A stretch of DNA of 64,000 bases, from NCBI GenBank assembly GCA_013397795.1, contig VZTJ01001197.1, forward strand, positions 82,597 to 146,596, given 5' to 3'. Of this stretch, positions 1 through 11,404 are shown one piece after another. Made by a program: the position numbers and the translations under genes. Under the pieces are notes generated by a model that worked only from the letters and a program-made list of their open reading frames with translations, did no database searches and had not been told where the DNA came from. Position 1 is the stretch's first letter. Each line of letters begins with the position of its first letter. The DNA is from Orthonyx spaldingii (Eukaryota > Chordata > Aves > Passeriformes > Orthonychidae).

Positions 1-429
1 GTGTGAAAAGGCTGAAAGTGCAGCTGAGCTGAGACCGGAGCTCAGCCGCCTTCCCCACGCAGGACGGGACAGCGGCTCTGCCCCGGCTCGTGCACACCCT
101 GCTCTCTGCATTTCTGCTTGCTGTGACAGCCCCAGCCCCAGCAGCAGCAATAATCACATTAAAAAGCTGGCTGGGGATAATTTCTGTGACACAAAAGCCA
201 CTCACGTCACCTCTGAGGTGCAGTGCACGTGCAGCTGGCTCTGCTGGGGTGGCACAGAGCTCGGCCTGGCCAAGGAGCCTGCAGGAAAAGGGTCAACCCA
301 GGTCACAGCCACACTGCCCAGGAGGCTCTGTGGGACTGCCCTGGGCTGTGCAGGGCAGCGGGGAAGGGGCTGGGGAAGGCAGGAATTGCTTTGGCCCTGT
401 TCTGAGGGAATCCCAGTGTCCCCTTCTGA
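1..429. other. Unassigned single-copy sequence
   Basis: No gene, RNA or repeat is recognised here. The stretch is GC-rich and runs into the CR1 fragment that follows. Its last 80 bases could be a more diverged 5' part of that CR1 copy. Confidence 0.4.
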
Positions 430-655
430 CATGAAGGAATTGTTCCCTGGGAGGGTGAGGAGGGGCTGGGATGGAATTCCCAGAGAAGCTGTGGCTGCCC
501 CTGGATCCCTGGAAGTGTCCCAGGCCAGGCTGGACAGGTCCGGGAGCACCCTGGGACAGTGGGAGGTGTCCTGCCCATGGTTTGGGTTGGAATGAGATGA
601 GCTTTAAGGGTCCTTTCAACCCAAACTATCCTGGGATTTTGGGATTTTCTCAAGT
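430..655 (+). mobile_element. CR1 LINE fragment, 3' end, plus orientation
   Basis: The segment carries the block found in many copies of this window: TGGAATTCCCAGAGAAGCTG, then a CCTGGATCCCTGG motif, then a 'gggacagtgggaggtgtcc' block, and ends in 'cctttcaacccaaactatcc' followed by a degenerate GGATTTTGGGATTTT tail. This is the 3' untranslated end of a 5'-truncated CR1 element. No reverse transcriptase coding part remains. Confidence 0.85.
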
Positions 656-925
656 GGGTCAGAGTTAATTGTATTTTTCATTGTGTTTCTCCCATAAGTT
701 ATTCTTCAGGAGATTTGCCTCTGCTCCCAAGCTTTGGCCCCAGGAATTACAGGACTTTCTTTGCTGTTAACCTTTGGCTAAACCGACCTCTACCTGATCC
801 CAAGGACTGCCCCAACCCTCAGGCGTTGGGTCAATCTGCAGCCAGGACCAAAATATCCCAATTTTAAGGATGTTTGGACATGTGGGACAGCCCTTTTCCC
901 TTTGTCTACAGGGTGCAAGCCAAGA
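656..925. other. Unassigned sequence between two CR1 copies
   Basis: Nothing recognisable is present between two oppositely oriented CR1 fragments. Confidence 0.4.
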
Positions 926-1165
926 TCATAGAATCATAGAATCGTGGAATCATGGAATTCCAGAATCCCAGAATGGTTTGGGTTGGGAGGGACCTTAAAA
1001 CTCATCCAGTGCCACTCCTGCCATGGCAGGGACACCTCCCACTGTCCTAGATTGCTCCCAGCCCCATCCAGCCTGGTCTTGGACACTTCCAGGGATCCAG
1101 GAGCAGCCACAGCTTCTCTGGGAGTCTCTGCCAGGGCCTCCCCACCCTCCCAGGGAGATGCTGAG
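926..1165 (-). mobile_element. CR1 LINE fragment, 3' end, minus orientation
   Basis: The fragment starts with the reversed tail (repeated ATCATAGA and AATCATGG units), then AATGGTTTGGGTTGGGAGGG and the CCATGGCAGGGACACCTCCC block, and runs to the CCACCCTCCCAGGGAG motif. It is the same subfamily as the copy at 430-655 but inverted. It is truncated before any coding region. Confidence 0.9.
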
Positions 1166-2199
1166 AGCAGGCAGAGGCTGTCAGCCCCTCATGGGGACAG
1201 GATGGGTGACAAATGCCATGTGAGGCTCAGGGGGGTGTGCAGGTGTTTGTTCACACTCGGGGCCAGCACCTGGTGTTGGTGGGGCTCTGCTGGAGCAGGT
1301 CCCTGTCACAGCCCGGGAGAGGCAGGGCCACACACTGGATCCAGACCCAGAGCTCTGACAGACCCCCAGCGGTGCTTAAAGCCAGCAGGAACCTTTTCCC
1401 TTCCACCTATTTGATGGGAACAAGGAATAGGGGTTAAAAGTGTGAAATTTTACCAAGCCAGTGGCTCAGCCCCTGAGGAGTCACCAAGGAAATGCTCTGC
1501 CCTGGGTCCCCCCGGGCCCGTCAGCAGCACCGCTCACAGAACGTTGGTGGAAGTGCCTCTGACAGGGAACAGCCCCCACACTGCACTAAGAGATCCAGGC
1601 CAGTTCCTGTCAGCACAGACACTCTTCATGATGGGAAAGGAAAAAAACCGAGATCCTGACTTGCAGTGTAAAGATAAAATGAAATTGTTCAACAGAGAGA
1701 AGAAAATCACTCTCAAAACAGAACCTTTTTTTTCCCGTTCTTTTTTTCTCTCTACGCTTGGTACTGAATGCCAAAAGGCTCTCTTTGAACTGTCCAGTGT
1801 ATTTTGAGGAGTTCTCCTCACTCCCAGCCTGGGAAATGACTTATTCATCATTCTGGGCCTCGGAATAAATTGGATTCTTCCTTGCAGTTAACGGAGTGGA
1901 TTGACACAACGTGCAAAGCTGCTGCAGCCTGCGGAGCATTTTCAGCCTCAGCCTCTCGTTTGCTCCATTTCAGACCTGTCAGTTTATTAACATCAGCCAA
2001 GTGATTCCTTTTACAGTCCCAGGGAATGCTGTTCTCACTCAGGAAACCTCCCCAGCAGTGAGTACCAAGCGTGTCGGCTGCACTGAGTTCGTCAGCACTT
2101 ACAGGGCACCTGGGGATTTGTGTTCTGGACAAGGCTGGGAGATGTTTTTCCTTGGAAGCACTTTGTCTCAAAGGAATGAGCACCAAACTTCTCCTGTCG
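1166..2199. other. Unassigned sequence, about 1 kb
   Basis: No convincing exon, RNA or repeat family was recognised. Short pyrimidine-rich runs lie near 1725-1755. Open frames here are short and show no family resemblance. Confidence 0.4.
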
Positions 2200-2265
2200 C
2201 AGAATCAGAGTCACAGAACCCCCTGAGCTGTGAAGGATCCATGAGGATCTTCAAAGTCCCGATGA
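2200..2265 (-). mobile_element. Possible CR1 3' remnant, minus orientation
   Basis: A short piece reads AGAATCAGAGTCACAGAACC and continues as 'tgaaggatccatgaggatc'. This resembles the reversed 3' end of an older CR1 subfamily (tail, then the 'aggatcat' block). It is too short and diverged to assign firmly. Confidence 0.35.
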
Positions 2266-2770
2266 TGGGATGGGAGCTGAGCAGTTGTGGAGCTCACACA
2301 TCAGCTGAGAGCATCTTGGGTAGCAACAGCCAGGGTTTGGCCAGGATTTCCATGCACGGCTGGAAGGTCCATGTTTGGTTGCCTAAACCTGAGATTTTTC
2401 ACAGCAAACGAGTTTCCCACAGGCAGCTGAGGAGCACTTCCCAGAAATAATCCATCCCAGGCACCTCGTGGCTGGAGAGCTCGGCTGCAGACGTGGGTGG
2501 CTGGAGAAGAGCCTTTTCCACGGGGGCAGCAGCTGTGGAATTCACTTCCTCCGTCAGGCAGCGGAGCAGACTCTGTGAAATTCAGACAGGAATGTGCTGT
2601 TTGAGGACACAGCCCAGGCCTCTCTCAGGTGTGGTCTGGGGACGGTGACTGAGGCTGACACACCCTGGTTCAGTGGCCATGAGAACTCCAGTTTCAGGAT
2701 TTCAGGAGTGAAACTCTTGAAGTTTTTATAAAACTGGCAGTGACATCACCATTTTCAGTGGATGGATCCA
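2266..2770. other. Unassigned sequence
   Basis: Nothing recognisable. It directly precedes the open segment and candidate LTR at 2771-3488. Confidence 0.35.
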
Positions 2771-2966
2771 TCAGGTCCCTTTGGCTGATGGTTCAAAGGA
2801 GGCAGCCGGGCCTGTGGTGACCAAGAAAAAATTGTTAGTTGTTGGGAAAGATGAAATAGGAAAGCCTTATAAATATGATTGCCTGGCAAAAGATGCTGAG
2901 AATATGGAAACTGTGGGCGAGATTGAAATGAGAACAAGCTTTGAGTTACCAAACCCCAGTCACTGA
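2771..2966 (+). other. Short open segment upstream of a candidate LTR, identity unknown
   Basis: An open frame of about 60 codons ends at a TGA at 2964-2966. It is rich in Lys and Glu (for example VTKKKLLVVGKDEIGKPYKY) and lower in GC than its neighbours. It ends about 120 bases before the candidate LTR. It could be a remnant of retroviral internal sequence or simply an open frame by chance. I recognise no domain, and no start codon or splice site is convincing. Confidence 0.2.
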
Positions 2967-3089
2967 ACAACTGGAAAACAATGGCAGGGCCGACTGAAGG
3001 TGATCCCCCCTTTGATTAAACAATGCCCTCTGCCTGCAGACAGGTCCAAGGGTCAGAGCAGACCCTGCCAACTTATCAGAGGGTCCAGA

Positions 3090-3488
3090 AAGTAGATTTT
3101 AGAGTTTAAAATATAACATCATATGGTGATGCAATGATTCTTATAGGCTGTATGTAAATGTTATAGGATTTGTAGCTTATACCACATTGGTTAATGAGAA
3201 TTAGAATTTTCAGCGCAGAAGATGATTTATTGGATTGTAAACGAGAACCGAGCAGCTTTTCTACTCTTTTCCAGCTTTCTACCTTTCTACACCTTCTCTT
3301 TACTCTCTCTCTCTCTTGCTTGCTCTCTTACTTCTCTGACCTGCTTCGAGCTGGGTCTGGCAGCTCCCAGCAGGTCCCTTTCACCCACACCCTTCCACAA
3401 TAAACCTCACGCTCTAAGACCTGACTGCAGAGATCTCTCATCACCGTCTGTCCCGACCGCCCGAAACAGAACAACAGCTCCTCACAGT
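3090..3488 (+). mobile_element. Candidate solo LTR of an endogenous retrovirus
   Basis: The layout resembles an avian retroviral LTR. An AT-rich U3-like part (3090-3240) is followed by a long pyrimidine/CT-rich stretch (3290-3345), an AATAAA polyadenylation signal at 3400-3405, and a U5-like part that ends in CA near 3487. No primer-binding site, gag, pol or env coding sequence is visible nearby, so this would be a solo or truncated LTR. The left boundary is uncertain because no clear purine tract or TG start could be fixed. There is no intact viral gene. Confidence 0.5.
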
Positions 3489-6094
3489 TAGTAAGAAATT
3501 GACACCTGGAAAAAGCAGATGGGAGCAGAAGTAAAGACAGAGTGAGTCACTGCTGGCCCCTCTCAGTGCTCTCAGGTGACCCAGCTTGCAATGTGCAGGC
3601 CTTGGGCTCTTCACCCAGCTGAGGCTGTCACCACAGTCGGTGCCCTGTCCCCATGACCAGAGCTCTCCTGGGCCCTGCTGTGCTTGTTGGCTGTGGTTCC
3701 CCAGCTCCCAGGTGGGTATTTGGTGTTGGAGAGCCCTTGGTGGCCTCGCTGAAGCCACCGGTCACCTCCACACACAGGGGGCTGCACTGAGGCTCTCACA
3801 GAGGACGGGCAGGATCAATGTCACAGATCCCCAAACGCCCAAGGAAAACGATCCAGGCAGTGACTGATGGGTGATGTGAGCTCATGAGGATGGTTGAAAA
3901 CCAGAGGTGGGAACCAGGGTGTGCAGCACGGGCAGAGATCAGGGTGCAGTCACCAGGGAAAAGCATGGCCAGTCCAGGGGCATCAGAAAACCTCCTGCAC
4001 ACTTTCCTCCAGGTGGGCCCTGTTTTCCATTTGCTCCATGAAGAACTGAATTTCAGCATCAATTCCACTTCCCAGGAACAGCAACTTCCTGTCTGCTCTG
4101 CTCCTGCACTCTCTCCCCACCAGCAGTGTTGGTAAGGCTTTGGAGCCTGAGAGCATCCAGGCAGTGCAGTAACTGTTCCCTGCCGGAATTGGCTGTGGTT
4201 GGGTGTTCATCACACAGGGAGAAGAGCAAATCCCAGCTCCTGCTGCAAATGAAGCTCAGCTGTGCCATGACCTGGACGTGCCTCTGCTAAGGCCGAAACC
4301 TCTGCGTTATTTTGGGGTGAGTAATCCCCTCACCCCCCCCACCCCCTGCCAGAGACACCATCCTGGGCTAAGGAACCTCTGTCGCCAGGCAAACACTTCA
4401 ACAGCACCAGTTGCTCCTGTGAGGAATCCCAGTTGCTCCCAGTCCACACCCAGATGAGTGTGCAGACAAAGGAAATGCCATCTCCTCTGACAGAGAGGAC
4501 AAAGAGACGTGGCCACAGCTGGGGTGGGGGTCCTGACCTCCAGATGCTTCCCCAGTTGCTCAACCAGAGATCAGCCATTCATGGAAAGGCTTTAAAGCAC
4601 AGCCACGGATGCTGAGCATTCAGGAGATGCTTTAACGCCCTCCTTCTGAATTATTTGTGCTGAGTTCTTCGGGAAAATCCTTGTATTGATCTGCTTTTGC
4701 TGGCTCCGTGACTGACAGAACACCTCTGCCTGGCTGCTGGGAGCAGCTGCCTGGGAGCCCCAGGGACGGCAGGATAGATGTGATGAAAATGTACAGGTCA
4801 GGGCTGTTCATTGCTCTGGCTGCCCCTTTGTGCTCCCAAGGTGCTTTTCTTGCAGCGGTTCTGGCAGGGAGGTGAATGGAGAGGTTGGAACGGGGCACGT
4901 CCCCCGGGGCTGGCTGTGGAGATGGAGGGAAGGAAGGAGGGCTCGGGGGCTGTGGGAAGGGAATGCAGCAGTCCCAGCACAGGCTCGGCCTCGCTCTGCC
5001 AGAGTCTCCTCTGCTCCCCGAGCAGCGGCTCCCAGCTCCCTGTGCCCTTGTCAGGACATCAACGCTGCCAGCGAGCACCCGTGGCTGCTGCCCAGCCCTC
5101 CCAGACCCCATCTGACACTGAGAGACACGCAGTGACCACATCTGGCATCAGCAGTGACCACATCTGGCATCAGCAGAGCCCCCAGACAGAGCTCCTGTCT
5201 GCAGCCCGTGGTGCTGGCAGGGAGCACCGCGCCGGCTCCGCGGGGCCGCTGCCCAGTGACTCGGATTCATTCTCGTGGGCAGGTGCCACGGGCGGGTGAG
5301 AGCTGCCCTGGTCACTGTGTCACTGTCCCCAGCCTGGCTGGCAGGGCAGGGGAGCCCGGAGCTGAGGGCTGGCAGAGCCATCCCCGCTCGCTGCCCGGTG
5401 CCAGGGCCCTGCTCCGGTCAGGGCAGGCTGCTCCGGGGGTTCACACTGGGAGCTGCAGCTCCTGTGGGGGACAAAGCTCTGTCGTGTCAGCTCTGCCAGC
5501 CTGGGGGCACCTCGGTTTAAAACAGGGGTGGAGAGGCCACAGAGGTGGGAAGCGTGGATCAGGAGCTGAGCCGTGACTGCAGACACCTCCCGGGCCGTGC
5601 CACGGGCACGTTCCAATTCCGGGAATGGATGACAAGGAAGAAAGGCACCTCTGCTTCCCATTTTCACTCTGCTGAGGGCAACTGCAGAACCTGGTCACTC
5701 ACTGCTCCTGGGGGTGTCTGGGATGTGCTCTCAAACAGCCTGAGAAAAAATGGGGAAGTGTGGAAGGGCGGAGGACAGGCAGTGTAAATCCTTCCTGTTA
5801 GAAACAACTGCTCCTGCTTCCACTGAACCTGCCCCAAAGCGGAGCCTCCAATCCCCAGTTCCCTGCAGGGGCTGGTGCTTCATCTCCTCTCCAGGCCCAG
5901 CCCTGCTCGGCAGTGGGAACTGAAGGGGCTGCTTTATCCTTTATTTTATCCTGACCCCAGGCAGGAGCTCAGCCCCGGGTTTGCTGTCCGGCCCTGGGGA
6001 GTTCAGGTCTCACCTTTATCACGGGAGCAGCTGGAAGGGCCAAACCCTGCCCTGGTGTGAGCAGCACCCTGAGCCCTGGGAGTGACCTGGGGAG
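3489..6094. other. Unassigned sequence, about 2.6 kb
   Basis: No gene or known repeat was recognised. The only clear structure is a perfect 22-bp tandem duplication at 5130-5173. GC content is high around 4980-5400, so the open frames here are expected by chance. Confidence 0.4.
5130..5173. repeat. 22-bp perfect tandem duplication
   Basis: The unit CAGTGACCACATCTGGCATC plus AG occurs twice in direct succession without mismatch, followed by a further CAG. This indicates a recent slippage event. Confidence 0.85.
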
Positions 6095-6580
6095 GGCACT
6101 CCTCGAATCCTGGGGTCAGTTTTGGGCCCCTCACAATGACAAGAAGGACCTGGAGGGGCTGGAGCGTGTCCAGGGCAGGGAACGGAGCTGGGAAGGATCT
6201 GGAGAACTCCTGAGGGAGCTGGGAAAGGGGCTGAGCCTGGAGCAAAGGAGGCTCAGGGGGCCCTTGTGGCTCTGCACAACTCCCTGACAGGAGGGGGCAG
6301 CCGGGGGGGTCGGGCTCTGCTCCCAGGAACAGGGACAGGAGGAGAGGGAACGGCCTCAGGCTGGGCCAGGGGAGGCTCAGGGTGGATATCTGGGAAAATT
6401 TCTTCATGAAAAACGTTGTCAAGTTCCAGAGCAGTGGCGGAATCACCATTCCTGGAGGGATTTTAAAGCCATGGGAACATGGCACTCGAGGGTCAGTGGG
6501 ACACTGGCAGTGCTGGGGGATGGTTGGACTCGATGATCTTGGAACCTTTTCCAGCCCCAGTGGTTCTGGGACTTTGTGCA
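6095..6580 (+). mobile_element. CR1 LINE, 3' 480 bp, plus orientation
   Basis: This is a longer CR1 3' portion. It contains CAGTTTTGGGCCCCTCACAA, 'ctggagcgtgtccagggc', the GAGGCTCAGGGGGCCCTTGT block, a 'ctgggccaggggaggctcag' block, and the terminal 'ggttggactcgatgatcttgg' motif (6525-6545). It is the same subfamily as 11405, 24298 and 57567 (inverted). Reverse transcriptase coding sequence is missing, so the copy is 5'-truncated. Confidence 0.9.
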
Positions 6581-7881
6581 TTAAACTCAGACCAGTCCCG
6601 ACAACCTCTAGTCTGGGTCACTACAAAATTAAGGAATAAACTCTGCAAGCATCTGCTATTCCCTTCCAGGTGTTTATGGAGAATTAGGTGGGAGTCCAGC
6701 ACTGTCAGGGGTCACAGAAACCTCAGCAGGAGGGGAAGGACAGAGCAGAGAGCCAGGCTGGGTCACTGGGGACAGTGGGGGCTCCCCCAGCCTTCAAAAT
6801 CAGGGAAAATTTGCCATGAAAAATGAGGAGACAGAGCTGTCCTCAGGGAGAGGAGGAGGAACAAACAGCACATCAACACCACGTTGAGATCCTTGGAATG
6901 AGAGAGCCAAGGGGTGTTTTGGATGCAGCCAAGGAGTCCCCAGGCCACCAGGGAATCGTTGTTATCCTACCACTGCAAGGAGCCCATGAGCTCACTTCAG
7001 TTTTTCCTTCAAAACACAAGTTTAAAGGAAAAATTTTCCACTTGGAGAAAAACATGGAGTGTAAAATGTCAGGTTTTACTCTATTACCTCAACACAGAAA
7101 GTTCAATAAAGTAACTTTTTCCAAAATTATGTATTTTTATTGAAAAAAAAAATCTTGGACATCATTATTAACAGATTTTTAAAGCTAAAATAGACTTGGA
7201 GAAATGAGATTTTGTCAGATTCCATATGTTTTCCAGATTCTGCTTTCAACTATACATAAAGAATAAAATAATTTGAACTTCCCCAAATCTCAGCATTCAC
7301 CTGCGAGGAGTTGCTGTGTTTTAAGCCACGTGGACAAGGAGCTGTCCCAGAGCTTCCAAACCAAGGTGCACATCAAAAGGAACAAAATCAGCAATTACAG
7401 AAGGTTCCAAACGCCACATGACATCCAGGGGATGGAACTCCACAACTCCACTTCCCATGGGAAGGACGAGACGCTGCTGTGGGATAAGGGACCACTCCAG
7501 ACAGCCTGGAATGAGATGTCCCTGCCCTGGGAGCAGAGATGAGCTGTGGTTTCCCTGGCTTGAGCTCATTTTTCTGTGTCTGAGGAATTTCCTACGGTTT
7601 CCTCTGAGCCCAGCCGAAGCCCAGAGCCTGATTTTGGAGGCAGGGACAGGCAGCCCGAGTTTTCCAGGACATCTCCCTCACTACAGAGGCTGAGGCAGCG
7701 TTTCCCAGGGCCAGAATCCCCCAGGGAAGGCTGCACCAGGTTATCCATGGCCAGGGGAGCCTGCAGGGACTCAGGTGTGACCAGGACAGCTTGGCTGTGG
7801 CTGTGGCTGCAGGGTTGGGGACCTGGAACTGCTCATTAACTCCTGAGTTCTGCAGCTCAGAGGGGACAGCCCATCCCTGGG
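6581..7881. other. Unassigned sequence, AT-richer in the middle
   Basis: No gene was recognised. Between about 7000 and 7280 the sequence is markedly AT-richer than the window average, with an A-run at 7143-7151. It could hold a conserved noncoding element, but nothing in the sequence proves it. Confidence 0.35.
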
Positions 7882-8119
7882 GCTGGAATTGCCCATGAGA
7901 TGGGACCCCACTGGGACTTCCATCAGCTCTGAGGCTGGAATTGTCCATGAGATGGACCCCACTGGGACTTCCAGCAGCCCTGGGGCTGGAATTGTCTGTG
8001 AGATGGACCCTGCTGGGACTTCCAGCAGCTCTGAGGCTGGAATTGTCCATGAGATGGACCCTGCTGGGACTTCCAGCAGCCCTGGGACTGGAATTGTCTG
8101 TGAGATGGATTCCACCAGC
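7882..8119. repeat. 51-bp minisatellite with 102-bp higher-order period
   Basis: Units start at 7882, 7934, 7985, 8036 and 8087 with the motif GCTGGAATTG. Variants alternate: TCCATGAG with a CCCTGGG end, then TCTGTGAG with a CTCTGAG end. This gives a dimeric 102-bp period. Because 51 is a multiple of three, the array stays open in several frames on both strands, so the protein-like repeats it appears to encode are not evidence of a gene. Confidence 0.9.
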
Positions 8120-8539
8120 CTTTTCCAGGGTGAAAACATTCCAGAAAATGTGAAATCTTATGAGTATTCCAGTTGGAAGGCATAAGGGGAGAGCCTGTGC
8201 CCACAAGGGGGACTGGCAGGCTGAGAGGTGCCTTGATTACAGGCTGGAATTAGCCAGAGGCAGAGCAGAGCTCCGAGGGGCCGCCAGACTGAAGCAGCTG
8301 CCGTGAGGCAAAGTCACAGAAGCTCTGGCACAGCCCTGCTGTGGGGATCCGCCACCACCTGGAGATTTTGGGAGCAGAATGGGACCATTTCTGTCCACAC
8401 CAAAGCATTTCCACTGAAACACTCGTTCCTTGCCCTCGGCGAGCACCACAAATGTGGTTTAAAGCCTGGCAGGGAGGAGATTGGATGTCACTGGGGTGGC
8501 TCTCTCAGGGCAGCAGCGGTGCTGGGGGTGTCTGACCCC

Positions 8540-8609
8540 CTCCTCCTCCTCCTCCTCCTTGTCCTTCTCCTCGTCCTCCTTCTCCTCCTCCTCCTCCTCC
8601 TCCTCCTCC
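8540..8609. repeat. Interrupted TCC triplet microsatellite
   Basis: Imperfect CTC/TCC repeats with CTT and CGT interruptions, all pyrimidine on the plus strand. It translates as poly-Leu, poly-Ser or (minus strand) poly-Glu, which is a by-product of the repeat. Confidence 0.95.
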
Positions 8610-9370
8610 CTGCTCAGATCTGTTTTCTCTGGGACACCCACAGGACTCTGGCCTGAGGCATAAACACCTCAATGGTTCGCACCAGCCGTAAATTGGCTTT
8701 CTGCAGGTAATGACTGTGACCTTTCCCCTTTAAACCTTGGAGCAGGGTGGGTTAGATGGAAATTCAAGGTGTAGGACAGACGCTGACAAGCGCAGCCGCG
8801 CTCCCTGCGCCAGCAGCGTGGGCTGCAGCTCCACTCAAATTAGGCTAAAGCGGCACGAGCAGAAAACAGGAGAGCAGGGAAAATGTCAGACGTGTCAGAG
8901 GAGCAGGGAAATGAGCTGGGACTTCCCAAAGCGCGGGCAGCAAATGAATTCCAAGTGCGGATAACGAACGGGGAGTGTGTGCTCGTGGGGTGCTGCAGCG
9001 GGGATGTGGCAGCGAGCGAGGAGCTCCGTCCCTGCCAGAGCTGCTCCTGCCCTCAGCCGCACCCCAAATCTGCTCCTGGGCCTCCTTAAAACTCGGGGCT
9101 GCACCACGGGCGGGTTCAGCCCTGGAAGCTGAAGCTCCCCTGGTGACAGCAGCAATGGAGCCTCCGAGCCTGTCCGAGCTCTTGCTGTGTGTCTCATGAG
9201 TGATGTGGTTTGCACACACTAATTAATCAAACTTTATCTATTCCAGACTTTTTTTGTTGTTGTTGTTCAGTTTTGGTGCTAAACAGCCAGATTTAACTGC
9301 AATGTTTGATGTTTTGCTGTAGATGTCTCGCTCCAAGCCATGACATGAGTGCAGCCAATGAGAGAGGGGA
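8610..9370. other. Unassigned sequence with a mildly CpG-richer part
   Basis: No gene was recognised. CpG dinucleotides are more frequent around 8780-9060 than in the flanks, which could reflect a regulatory element. No promoter motif or exon boundary is convincing. Confidence 0.35.
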
Positions 9371-9590
9371 CACTGAAAGGTAAAACTGGATACTGGAAGG
9401 TAAAATTGGACATTGGGATGTAAATTTGGATACTGGAAGGTAAAATTGGACATTGAAATGTGAAATTGGATACTGGAAGGTAAAATTGGGTACTGAAAGG
9501 TAAAATTGGACACTGAAAGGTGAAATTGGATACTGAAATATAAAACTGGATACTGAAATGTAAAATTGGACACTGAAATGTAACATTTCC
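9371..9590. repeat. 20-bp minisatellite, 11 units
   Basis: Eleven consecutive 20-bp units of the form TACTGGAAGGTAAAATTGGA run without a length change. Substitutions are mainly TACT/CACT/CATT and GGAAGG/GAAATG. The strict 20-bp register with point substitutions but no indels is notable. Confidence 0.95.
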
Positions 9591-10006
9591 TGCCCTGGGG
9601 CATTGGCTGACCCCGAGGTCTGTGCTAAAATGACTCTGTGTGTCTCCAGTGCAAGCAGACTCCGTGCCAGTGCCCAGTTTGGGTCCCTGTGGCTCAGCCA
9701 CGCCAGGCACCAGCAGGGCCACAGCTCCCGGTGGCCTCAGGGGTTTGGACTGGCCCAGGCTCGGTCCCAGCTCAGCCAGGACACCCTCAGGGATGAGCCC
9801 ATGGAGCCTCAGAGGCTCCCAGGCCACGGCTGGAGGGACAGCCTGAGCACAAACCATCCCAGGTCATCTCCAGGCCAAACCAAAGCGGTTCCATCCCCAC
9901 ATCCCCGGGACCAAACCCTCACTGCCAAGCCCTGGGGCTGCTTTCCCCGTGCTGGTGGATGTGAGATGGGAAGTATTTGGGATATCTCCAAGCAGGTATC
10001 TGGACA
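9591..10006. other. Unassigned sequence
   Basis: No gene or repeat was recognised between the 20-bp minisatellite and the AT-rich tract. Confidence 0.4.
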
Positions 10007-10084
10007 TTTATTATTTTAGTATTTATTATTTATTATTTATTATTTGTTATTTGTTATTTGTTATTTTATTATTTTATTATTTAT
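10007..10084. repeat. AT-rich TTATTTA-type microsatellite
   Basis: The tract consists of TTATTTA, TTGTTAT and TTATTTTA units. It is low complexity and has no coding potential. Confidence 0.95.
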
Positions 10085-11404
10085 TCTCAGAAGCTCTCCT
10101 GAGCAGATCAGGTTCTTGATCCCCACTGCCAGTCAAACCTGTCCCTGTTCTCCATCCTGCATTTTTTCCTCCTCTAACCAACTTCTTCCTGCACCTCCTT
10201 GAAGAGGTTGGCTCCAAACCCCACTGAGATCAGGAATATCAAATCTGCAGAATAGTTTTCTCCTATTCTTGCTTAATTTAATTGTTCAGTTTAACTGCAG
10301 CTGGGCCTGAGCTGGAGCAGGAACTTGGTGGGTGTGGGAATTAATTTTTTTCCAGATAATGAATTATTTCCAGACCCACGGAGCACCTTCCATGGGCACT
10401 GCATGCACTTTTCTTGAGATTTTGGAAAAATGCTGGAAAAACAATGAATGGTGGGGAGGAGGGTCAATCCCCAGGTGACTTTTTTGTGTCCCTACACAGA
10501 CCAGGAGCAGTGAGAGAAATTCCCTCGGGGTCCAATCCTGCCCTCCTGGCCACACGAGGAGCCTCCCTGCCCTCAGTGGAACTCCCCCCACGGGAGCAGC
10601 TCCAAGGGGGCCCAAGGACCGTGGTGGGGATCCCTGCTGCTCTCCAGCTTTCCAGGAGGGATTGCTGAGAGCCTGGTGCTGACAGGAATCCTCAGCTCCC
10701 AGGTTTCAGCCCCGCCACACCCTGAGCAGGCTGGAAAGTGAGGCTGTGCCAGCTTTATGGCTCAAAGATTTAAAGGCAGAAGGATGTGTTTGCTTTAAAG
10801 CATCAATTTGCAGTGATGGAGCAGAGCTGCAGAAATATAAAACAATAAAACACATTATTGCATTTGCATATAAAGTGAAGGAAAGTCCTTGTGTGTCAGC
10901 TTGTCTGTGAGGGTGGCCAAAGTCTCTGACCCCAATTTCTGGGCTGGCAGGCCCTGCAGAGCTCTGAGGGATGGGTGTTTGCTGCTCCTCTTGAGAAGCT
11001 GCTGGTGGGAGTCGGTCAGAGCAGCCACACTGGGCAGCCCCTCTCTGCCTCCAGAGGCAGCTCCTGCTGCTTAATTCCATCATCCCGAACTTCCCCCAGT
11101 CCTTGCAGCAAAGCACAGAAACCCTGCAGCGCTGTGGGCTCAGCCACACCTCACAGAGGGGACTTTTGATTAATAAATTCAGCTTCAAACTTCTTTTCCT
11201 ACGCTCTGCCTCCTTGGGGTAGCTGTAGAAGCGATGCCCTCGGTCCTGTGCCTTCACTGCTGTTTCACAGGAAGAAATCAGCACCTGAACCTGCAGCCAG
11301 GCTCCAGCCCCAGCCTGGCTCCAGGCACCTGCAGGACAGGCACACGGCCAGAAAGTTCATCTGGCAGGAGAGAACATTCACTGGCCTTGGCACCCCTGCA
11401 GCAG
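10085..11404. other. Unassigned sequence, 1.3 kb
   Basis: No gene or repeat family was recognised. An AT-rich patch lies at 10750-10880. Open frames are short. Confidence 0.4.

Noticed and set aside
7882..8204. Repetitive protein encoded by the 51-bp array
   Set aside because: Several frames on both strands are open only because the unit is a multiple of three.
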